A DNA stretch of 11,395 bases, taken from positions 472,598 through 483,992 of the forward strand of contig WELB01000056.1 in the NCBI GenBank assembly GCA_009602725.1. The letters run 5' to 3'. Shown here in pieces: positions 1-6,760 of this stretch (its first letter is position 1; each line of letters begins with the position of its first letter). The notes under the pieces were generated by a model, which did no database searches, was not told the DNA's origin, and saw only the letters and a list, made by a program, of their open reading frames with translations. A program made the position numbers and the translations under genes. The stretch comes from Spirogloea muscicola. Lineage: Eukaryota > Streptophyta > Zygnematophyceae > Spirogloeales > Spirogloeaceae.

Positions 1-1131
1 CACGGCGGCAGGGCACCGCGAGAGTTCCTCAAGCGCTCAAGGAGGCCTCAGAAGAGCTTCCTGAGGGTAACTTTGTCTTCTGATCCTAAGCCCGAGTAAG
101 CACTGCCTAGACACTGAGGCCAAGCTGTCATGAGCTTGAGGCTGTGCATGACCTCCTCATGACATGCCTCAGACTTGGCGATGCTTATGCAGAACTGGAG
201 GGGGGCAAGTGAGGCGAGAGAGGGGAGCAGCATGCGGCAAGTGGTGACGAGCACGTGGAAGGATGTCTGGGACTGGGAGAAGGCGAGCAGTGCGTGGGAG
301 GAGAAGGAGAAGATGGAGCAGTGGGCGAGCCAGCGGCTGGAGCGCTCTGACAAGCTCCGGGCCATGAGGGCGGCGTGGACGCCCATTGGCCGGGCAAGGT
401 GGGCTGCTTAGTGGCAACATCAACATCTTGTTCACGTAGATTGAGCATATATGTGATATTTGATTACATAATGTATAATATACTGTAAACAGTATATAGC
501 ATACCTGAAATTAACAATGTACAGCGTTAGACTCAACTCTGTTGGTTGAGGCCGGCCTGCCCGTGACCTTGACAGGGTGGGAGACGACTTCAGTGAGAGG
601 ACTGACGAAGACGATGCAAGCTTCCTCACCAGACTGGCAAGCGGCGAGGATGGGTCCCGGCAGGGGCACACGCGGTGGGATCTCATTGAGGACCGTGAGC
701 AGGACGGTAGCCGGGAAAGTGGGCGACAGCCGGAGCGTCAGCAGGGGCTAGCGCTGTTCACGCGCTCCCGGAGGGCCGAGCCGCTGTCAGAGGCGGCGGC
801 GGCGCAGGAGGAGGACGAGTGGGTGGAGGACGGCGATGTGTGCGCTGTGGAGAGGGACGACAACGGAGGAGGAGCGAGATGGAGCGGCGAGAGCGGCGAC
901 ACCTTCGCCGAGCAGCGGCCCTCGATTTTCCGGCGGAAGTCGTCTGGCGGTGCCTCGGACCCCAACTGCGCCGACAGGCCGTTCCTGCAGCGCAAGCCTT
1001 CCCGAAGGAGGCAGGCGCGCCTCGTGAGCTGGGAGGTGGCGGGCCCAACAAAGGCGAAGGTGGCCGGCGACCTGCTGCCAAGTGCCCTCTCACCTGTAGA
1101 TGTGCCCCTGCCTAAGGTAAGATTTTCGTAG
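1..1131 (+). CDS. 3' part of an unrecognised multi-exon gene (charged, Trp-rich then acidic protein)
   Basis: I do not recognise this protein. Visible exons are <1..66 (reading frame from base 3, donor GTAACT), 173..398 (acceptor TCAG, donor GTGGGC) and 576..1116 (acceptor ACAG, donor GTAAGA). The phases fit exactly at both junctions (64+226+541 nt = 277 codons), and the codons of the last two exons are rich in G/C at the third position. The 576-1116 exon contains no Met and has an in-frame stop just upstream (547-549), so it must be spliced to something earlier. The second exon is highly charged and holds seven Trp in about 75 residues, with helical Glu/Lys stretches (WEEKEKMEQW). The third is acidic and low-complexity (Asp/Glu/Gly/Ser/Arg), with two basophilic kinase-type sites (RRKSS, RKPSRR), and looks disordered. 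If the GTAAGA donor at 1117 is not used, the frame stops at TAG 1129-1131 after KVRFS. If it is used, a terminal exon lies downstream (see 1437-1573). If the intron at 399 is retained, the frame stops at TAG 409-411. The 5' end is outside the window. Confidence 0.6.
478..497. repeat. perfect 9-bp inverted repeat in an AT-rich island, with a TGTAA motif
   Basis: ATATACTGT (478-486) and ACAGTATAT (489-497) are perfect reverse complements separated by AA. They sit in an AT-rich patch (about 450-530) within otherwise GC-rich DNA, inside the proposed intron 399-575. A TGTAA at 484-488 lies about 73 nt after the TAG at 409-411, the right distance for a chlorophyte polyadenylation signal if that stop is used. 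Confidence 0.5.
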
Positions 1132-1436
1132 AAAGTGTAGCTTAGCATAATCAGCACTGCTAAGTGCAAGCTTTTTGATGCTGGCAGACAGGCCATGGCT
1201 ACTCGAGTTGCATATAACACAAGGTCTTTATGACTCTGGGCTGTCTGCCTGGCCAACTTAGCGACTCAGCCTGTCGCAAATTGCTCCACATGAATGGAAT
1301 GATTGCTGTACAAGCATGGGATGAGTAAAAGCGCTCCCTTCCAACGTGTTCACCAGTAAAATAAAATGTTTCCGACTTTTGCATGGTACTCCTTATTTAT
1401 GATCACTGACCATCAAATTGCATAGCTTCACTGCAG

Positions 1437-1573
1437 CTTCTACTTCCATGTAGCAACTTCTCCCCCCTGCTAGAATTCGTGATCCAGCTGTCAATCTTCC
1501 TCTTAAGAACCTCAAGGAGCTGTGGAGGAAGCCTCTCACTTTGCTGAAAGGACATGCACATGGGTCGTCTTGA
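1437..1573 (+). other. candidate terminal exon of the left gene (two competing frames)
   Basis: The donor at 1117 leaves complete codons (phase 0). A pyrimidine-rich acceptor (TTCACTGCAG, ending 1436) is followed by a phase-0 frame of 36 codons that stops at TGA 1545-1547, so a simple one-intron model works. A second good acceptor, with a C-rich tract ending in CTAG at 1473, would open a different frame to TGA 1571-1573. That frame reads like real protein (for example NLPLKNLKELWRKPLTLL), but it needs 2 nt from the previous exon. A 32-nt micro-exon at about 1191-1222, between ACAG and GT, could supply them. I cannot decide between these or a stop at 1129-1131. Confidence 0.25.
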
Positions 1574-2211
1574 GGTCCCAAAATCCGGTACTCCGCAGAT
1601 TGTTGCCAGAGATTTCTTGATTTAGCCAAAGGCACATGGTGGCTATCTTGGTGACGATTGACTTGCTAGCCTCGCATTGGCATCTTTGTCGACTAGGCTG
1701 CATTAGCTTGCCTCAGCATCTCCTCACTGCCAAGCAAGCCAGCCAGCTCATCTTCTTCACTGAAACATGCTAGCCCACCAGTAGAATTTCCCTTCTACGT
1801 GAAGCGATGAGTATTGTATGTAATTGATTCCTGTCACGCAGACCAAGGCCTGGGCAACTTGTCTATTTACAACGTCCTAGCTTCGCCACTAGCAAGGCGG
1901 CATTCTTGACTCAAGCAACTGCTGCATTGAATCTGAAATCAAAATCAGGATCAGCTGCATTGAGCTATATGCGCAGGTGCAGGCTGTGGCCTGAACATCT
2001 GCATCTTGGAGGTTTAGCAACGTCTATTACTAAAGCTTACAAGCACAACTGGCACTTATGTACAAGACTGGTGCCTACAGATGCCACAGTCGAATTCCTC
2101 GACTTGGCATCTAGTAAGGTGCAGTTTGAGGAGGTCGCATCTGCTGGGCTTCCGCCTCAGACTCACTGCACACTTGCCTGGCTAACGAGCACAGCAGGCA
2201 GCTATAGGCCG
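1574..2211. other. tail-to-tail intergenic / overlapping 3' UTR region
   Basis: No convincing gene. A plus-strand frame runs through part of it (from about 1906), but its end is the antisense of the last dehydrogenase exon and its codons show no GC3 bias. TGTAA motifs occur on the plus strand at 1819-1823 (possible poly(A) signal of the left gene) and on the minus strand at 2041-2037 and 1871-1867 (possible signals of the minus-strand dehydrogenase, 171 and 341 nt past its stop). A 5-mer occurs by chance about once per kb, so these are weak evidence. Confidence 0.35.
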
Positions 2212-4619
2212 TCATTCTTCCGCAGCTTGTGCTATCAAGCCCTCCGCCTTGGCATAGCTCTCGCAGTCCAGCACCTGTCTGAAATGCGTCTTGCAACTGC
2301 GCATGCGCTCGATCGCCTTGTCCACCTGCAAGTATAACAGCCAGTGATTGGCAGCTGCTAACTTCCTATCATGTTATGGTTTGCTTCCCCCCTCTCGATT
2401 GCCCAAGTATCAGATAGACTCGTCGTTCAGGTAGGTAGTGCAGGTTATTTGCAATCACCTAAAGCGAAGACAAACTCCCACTCATTTATAATGAAGGAAG
2501 AGCTTCGCCTCGGCGACCAATGTTCTTGCTACTGACCTCGTCCAGACGAAGCAGCTCAGTCCTGGGCCGCACGTTGTGCTTGACGGCCATGTTGAGCATC
2601 TCCCGCGTCTGCCTCCGGCTGCCCACCCAGACACTGTGAATGGTCTTCTGCAGACCGGCCAGCCGGAACGGGTCGACGTGCAGAGGCTGCTCCTTGGGAG
2701 GAATGCCGATCTGGCACGTCAGCGGCATGCAGTGTCAGTGTTCAGGTGGAGTAACGAAGGAAGCCGTAGCTTAAGAGTCACTTAGGCAGTAGATGTGCTG
2801 AGCTAAGCGAGGAAGCCTGGCGCTGCTCACCTGGCAGTAGACAGCACCAGGCTTCACGAGCTCAATCAATCTGTCGTAGTCGGTGTCGAATGGGTTGGTG
2901 GACACCACGAAGTCCAGGCTTTGCTGCAGCGCCTTCATCTTATCGTCGTTGTTGCGGTCCACCACTTCATCTGCTCCGAGCTCCTTAGCCAGCGCTTCCT
3001 TGTCCTGGGCATGCCCCGAGATTGCATATACCTGGGTGCGCACGCATCACGGATTGGACAAGCATCATTTGCAGAAGTCATTTGCTGATGACTGGTGGCC
3101 TACGCTGACAGAGCTGCACGGAGCTAGTCATACATAGACATCCCGACTTATACGCACCAATAACTTCAACTTGAGCTTCAGGAAGTGATCCAAGTCAGTA
3201 AGAGGCGCTCTTGCTACGAGCTTCTCACATGACTATTCGAGATGACTGACCTTGGCTGCCCCAAAGACTTTGCACCACTGAAGCGCCAAGTGGCCCAGCC
3301 CACCAATGCCATTTATGGCAATATGCATGCCCTTCTTGACGTAGCGAGAGATGGGGTTGTAGGTTGTCACGCCAGCGCACAGCAGCGGTGCGACGTGCTC
3401 GTCATCGATCTGATCAGGAAGGTGGAATGCGTAATATGCGGGCCCTTGGAACTGGACAAACACATGCAGGGACAACACGGCTCGACGTTACTGCCGGAAT
3501 CTCATACTGGTTGGATTCTCTTGAGCAGCGCTGACTACATGCATCGCGGAGGTTGGCCTCAAGAACACAACCAAATGCATGCAGGCCGCACATGTAGAGT
3601 TCATGGGCAATGGGCCAGCTGAGTCTCGCATGAGAGATAAGTGGACATTGCTACTTGAGCTTGTCAGGTGAGTCGAAGAAACAATGGCGTCAGTGCTGCA
3701 TAGGACGTGCCTGTGTGGCATAGCCGCCAAAGTTGGGGTCGTACAGGAACTTGGCACGCTTCGGGTTTTTGGGCTCGTAGTGCCCGATGTCGACGCAGAG
3801 GTGGTCGTCGCTACGCAGGCAGAACTCGCACCTCTCGCAGCAGTTGCGGTTGGGCCCAAACCCCACGCGCTGCCCGACGTGGAAGTCCTTCACGGCTGGG
3901 CCTCGTCTGATAACCCTGCCCACCACCTCGTGCCCTGCTCAAACCCCCGAGTCTTAGCATACTCCTCTTCACTTGCATGCCACAAATTGTGCTGAATGCT
4001 GCTGCAATATCTGCTGCACAGTGGTACTCAATCTCCAACGTTTCTACTTCTACACATCACTGTGACCTTCCCCTATCGTGCTACACGCTGTGACAGTAAT
4101 ACACCGTAACTACTGAAAGGTGGACATTTTGAAGCTTGTCCTGCATTCATTTTTACTCACTGACTCCACTGGTGTAGTATGTAAGCCTCTAGACCCTGAC
4201 GAGTTGGGCTGCCAGCTCAAGACCTGGTATGATGGGCGGCACGTATCCCAGCGGCCAGTCCGCGTCCATCACGTGCGGGTCTGCCCAACCATGCACAACA
4301 GCGTGCCACACTGTCAGATGGATGCGACCCTCCAAGCACAAGCCAAGGGGCTGCCTTTCATGCCAAGAGAAGCTGGTGCATGAGGACCTTCTGTGGTCCT
4401 TCGAAATTAGCAGATGCACGCTTGCCCACCGCTGTGGCAGACGCCCGAGCGAGTGATCTGGATGCGCAAGTCGTCGTCCTCCATGGGGTAGTGCTGGAAG
4501 TAGAACTTCTCGATCTTGCCCTTGGGCTCATTCTGCCCGAAGCCGATGGCATCCGCCTCGTGCTTGTCGCCAACGAGCACGTCCCCCGTCGGGTGCTCCT
4601 TGCGCGTCTTCCCCTCCAT
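2212..4619 (-). CDS. zinc-dependent alcohol/aldehyde dehydrogenase, CAD-type MDR family, 7 exons, 386 aa
   Basis: Exons on the minus strand: 4619-4430, 4280-4224, 3934-3711, 3451-3251, 3031-2831, 2710-2537, 2325-2212 (1161 nt, 386 codons plus TGA). The protein is a medium-chain dehydrogenase expected to interconvert aldehydes and primary alcohols in the cytosol, probably with NADP(H); the substrate is unknown. Residues seen: GVCHSD with catalytic Cys61; GHE at 83-85, starting a full zinc-alcohol-dehydrogenase signature; third catalytic Cys182 in APLLCAGVT; structural zinc Cys115, 118, 121 and 129 with CAD spacing (x2, x2, x7); GIGGLG at 205-210 in the Rossmann fold. No acidic residue ends the second Rossmann strand (VYAISGHAQ), as in NADP-dependent members. 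The start at 4619 has a good context (A at -3, G at +4), but the frame is open up to an ATG at 4718, so an N-terminal extension or an upstream exon is possible. Five introns match its divergent neighbour; intron 6 (2536-2326) is extra. Intron 3 has a GC donor. All other introns are GT-AG. Confidence 0.93.
3452..3710 (-). other. GC-AG intron (intron 3 of the minus-strand dehydrogenase)
   Basis: The exon ends ...GCC ACA CAG and the intron begins GCACGT; it ends ...GTCCAG before TTC CAA GGG. The paralogous gene has CAG followed by GTCTGC at exactly the same codon, so the boundary is fixed by homology. The only nearby GT (4 nt further) would break the frame. GC-AG introns are a known minor class of U2-type introns. 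Confidence 0.85.
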
Positions 4620-5063
4620 CTTAACCTGCTTATGCAAACAGCATGCGTGTTGAACAGTAAGTAGAGTCTCTTTCTCCTGCTTGATCAAAGAATGTAACAT
4701 TGGCCTCTCGGCATGCATGCACTGAGCCCCAAACGATCCAACGCGTGTGCATGCAAAGCTATCGGCATCGCAAGGTCAGAAAGCGCTGCGTGGCCGGTGA
4801 TGGGCGAGGCCGTTCTTGGACCGCGCATCGCAGAAACGTGCGAAAACGACACAACAGGTGTGATCGTGTGAAGTCGACAACGGATGGAAACTAACAGACG
4901 GTACTGCAGCGCGAGGCGGTGGCGGGCGCTGTGGCGGCTGGCAGGGCGCGCAGGCGGCGCGGAGCTGCGGGCCAGCGGGCTCGCGCGGCAGGCTGCAGGT
5001 TTTCGGGGAGGTGCGTGCGTGCGCAGGATATGGCGCCGATCCACGCGCAACGTCTTATCAAGC
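4620..5063. promoter_or_regulatory. upstream region / 5' leader of the minus-strand dehydrogenase
   Basis: No recognisable gene. The segment holds the leader and proximal promoter of the minus-strand gene. About 4910-5050 is very GC-rich, with G/C-rich words and several long frames on both strands that share no pattern with known proteins. A possible acceptor (AAGCAG, just upstream of the ATG at 4619 on the minus strand) leaves open a 5' UTR or coding exon here. I see no clear TATA box. Confidence 0.35.
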
Positions 5064-5168
<105 letters not shown>

Positions 5169-5304
5169 NCCCTTGGCCCGCCATGCTCACCCCGCCTGCA
5201 TGCACCGGGGCGGCTTTCGCCGTGCCACGCCAGCCCCGCCATCACAGAGCTGCGCCGTTGGTCATTTCAGCCCGTGTTCATCAACACCTCCTCGGCCCCT
5301 CGCC

Positions 5305-5480
5305 AGCAGCAGGTGATGTACATTTGCCAATGTGCTTGCTTTTGTACTTGGGCACACCGGCCCTCCATCTCGCAGTACACACTCCTCTTTCCTCTGGTCA
5401 TTCTAAGATGGGCTGGCTTTTCACAAAAAAGCAGAAAACAGCTCTTCTGAATCGACGGCACTGGCTGTGAGAGGCCAGCC
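5305..5480. repeat. dispersed repeat copy, foldback type (matches 10894-11020)
   Basis: 5305-5365 aligns with 10894-10960 with only scattered differences: both start AGCAGCAGGTGA, then have ACATTTGYCAATGTGCTTGC and a C/T-rich tail. Similarity weakens, then returns at GGGCTGGCTTTTCAC (5410-5424). That word pairs imperfectly with GTGAGAGGCCAGCCC (5467-5481), so this end of the copy can fold back. It has no coding capacity and looks like a degenerate copy of the short element family also found at the right end of the window. Confidence 0.6.
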
Positions 5481-5713
5481 CAAAGGGATGGACAAGGTTC
5501 GAATGGGCCGGATGGCGCAACCGAATGTCACAAGCCCTCGCCCCCCTGCAACAGCTGCTTCTCTAGGCGCGCGGTGCGCATGAAATTGAAACAGGAAGCG
5601 CGGCCAGATTGACTGGTGGCTGGGAAAGGCCAGCCCAAAGAAATGGACAAGGTCTGAAGGAGGCGGAGTGCGAAGGACTGGACTAAGACATCAGCCAGGG
5701 AACGCTCAGTAAC
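5466..5713. repeat. two direct copies of a GGCCAGCCCAAAG module plus a CTCAGTAAC end motif
   Basis: The module GAGGCCAGCCCAAAGGGATG followed by GACAAGGT (about 5471-5500) recurs as AAGGCCAGCCCAAAGAAATG followed by GACAAGGT (about 5627-5656), roughly 155 bp later. The same module, as AGCCAGCCCAARAR..GAATCAACAAAGGAC, occurs at about 10645 and 11097. The stretch ends near CTCAGTAAC (5705-5713), a word found four more times around 10602-10882. I read this as remnants of one small repeat family. Nothing coding is seen between the copies. Confidence 0.5.
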
Positions 5714-5904
5714 CTCTAGTCAGGCGATGCAAGTCTGAATAGCTAGCCGTTTTACTTTTCTTTTTTTTTCTCTTTAAAGGGAGGTCAATTCTAGCCTTAC
5801 CAATTGTCCTGTTAACAGTGATGAGCTTCTCTCACTGGAAGAGCTACTTCCCTTGTGGTCCAGCAATGAGCTAATCCATGTGCATGATCCCCTCAGCTAA
5901 CCCC
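5714..5904. other. intergenic stretch, no feature seen
   Basis: AT-richer than its surroundings, with one T-rich tract (about 5754-5776). I see no open frame of note, repeat or motif cluster in it. Confidence 0.4.
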
Positions 5905-6427
5905 CACGTGCTCGAATCTTCTCTGAGCCGGTGGGGGAAACGTCCCAGGGGGACGCTGACATGACCACGTGACAGCCGCCACGCGGCGGACCTGCCACAG
6001 ACGGGCCGACCTTGACCAGGTGCCAACTGGCCGCCAACGTGGCAGCCCTGTGCGCCTGACCGGTCCGACGTGGCGCCACGCGGCCCGCGCCGGGGCGGTC
6101 ATCTGGCTGGCCCGGCAGCTCGGGACCACGTGGTGCCTTCGTCCAACGCCCGCGCTCCACGTCAGCAAGAGAGTCGGGGCAAAAACCACCCCCCCCAGCA
6201 TAGCGGGGCTCTGTCATGAGCCCGCCGCCTCGTTGACGTTACCTTTGTCATTTGATCAGATCTCTGCTAGTCGGACGCCAGCTGGACGCCTACGTGGCAA
6301 CCCTCTCCGCCTGCACGGCACGACGTGGAGCCAGGCCAGCGGCGGGCGGTCATCTGACGTCGGTGACACGGGCTGGCCCGCCAGCGAGGCGCCACGTGTA
6401 GCCTGGTCAAACGCCCACACATCACGT
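5905..6427. promoter_or_regulatory. dense cluster of 13 ACGT-core elements (bZIP/bHLH-type sites)
   Basis: ACGT cores start at 5906, 5940, 5967, 6037, 6068, 6128, 6159, 6236, 6292, 6323, 6357, 6394 and 6424. Four are full CACGTG G-boxes (5905, 5966, 6127, 6393), and several others are flanked as GACGTGG, CACGTCA or TGACGT. At this GC content about two ACGT would be expected in 522 bp. ACGT cores are the classical binding sites of plant and algal bZIP factors, and CACGTG is also bound by bHLH factors. The cluster lies 334-856 bp upstream of the plus-strand start codon and is the strongest candidate for control of that gene, and perhaps of the divergent partner. Factor and inducing signal are unknown. 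Confidence 0.6.
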
Positions 6428-6540
6428 CAGCAGGGAGACCGTGGGCAAAAGACACCTCCCCCCCCGCGCACAGCTGGGGCTGGAATGAGCCGCCTTTCCT
6501 GAGCCCATTACCTTCCTCATCTTGATCAGATTCCAGCTGA
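6037..6540. repeat. diverged tandem duplication of about 255-270 bp
   Basis: Copy A (about 6037-6270) and copy B (about 6292-6540) share the same order of words: ACGTGGCARCCCT, CGACGTGG, GGCGGTCATCTG, GGCTGGCCCG, CACGTSRYRGC, CACGTCAGCA, a C-homopolymer, ATGAGCC and TTGATCAGAT. The shift is 255 bp at the left and about 270 bp at the right, so small indels have built up. The duplicated unit carries four of the ACGT elements, and copy B has gained or kept a fifth (6357). Confidence 0.7.
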
Positions 6541-6760
6541 TTATTCTCCACCCCTCCCACTTGCTAAGTGACCTTCCTACCAGCAGAGCCTTGGGAAAGC
6601 GCTTTCCGGACCTTCGGACCTTGTCAGTTCCATTTGGGCTGGCTGTTTTTCCCGCTTTGCCCACTTGGAAGGCTCTTGCATCCCCCACAGCTCTCCTCGC
6701 CGCCACTGCCCTCCAGCTCCCCCGAGGCCTCGACCGTCGCCCGCTGCCCAGCAAGCCGCC
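6541..6760 (+). promoter_or_regulatory. proximal promoter and 5' leader of the plus-strand dehydrogenase
   Basis: Contains a perfect 14-bp palindrome GGAAAGCGCTTTCC (6594-6607), directly followed by the tandem word GGACCTTC/GGACCTTG, then a pyrimidine-rich leader up to the start codon. The start context GCCGCCATGG (6755-6764) is close to an ideal eukaryotic initiation context. No obvious TATA box. The transcription start is not identifiable by eye. Confidence 0.45.

Noticed and set aside
1906-2337. 143-codon plus-strand frame
   Set aside because: Its last part is antisense to the homology-supported final exon of the dehydrogenase, it lacks GC3 bias and it resembles no protein.
2212-4619. The minus dehydrogenase as a pseudogene because of its GC donor
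   Set aside because: All seven exons keep frame, phase, zinc ligands and the stop position; GC-AG introns are a normal minor class.
6648-6655. TTTCCCGC as an E2F site
   Set aside because: It matches the E2F consensus but is a single 8-mer in a pyrimidine-rich leader; no other cell-cycle signal is visible.
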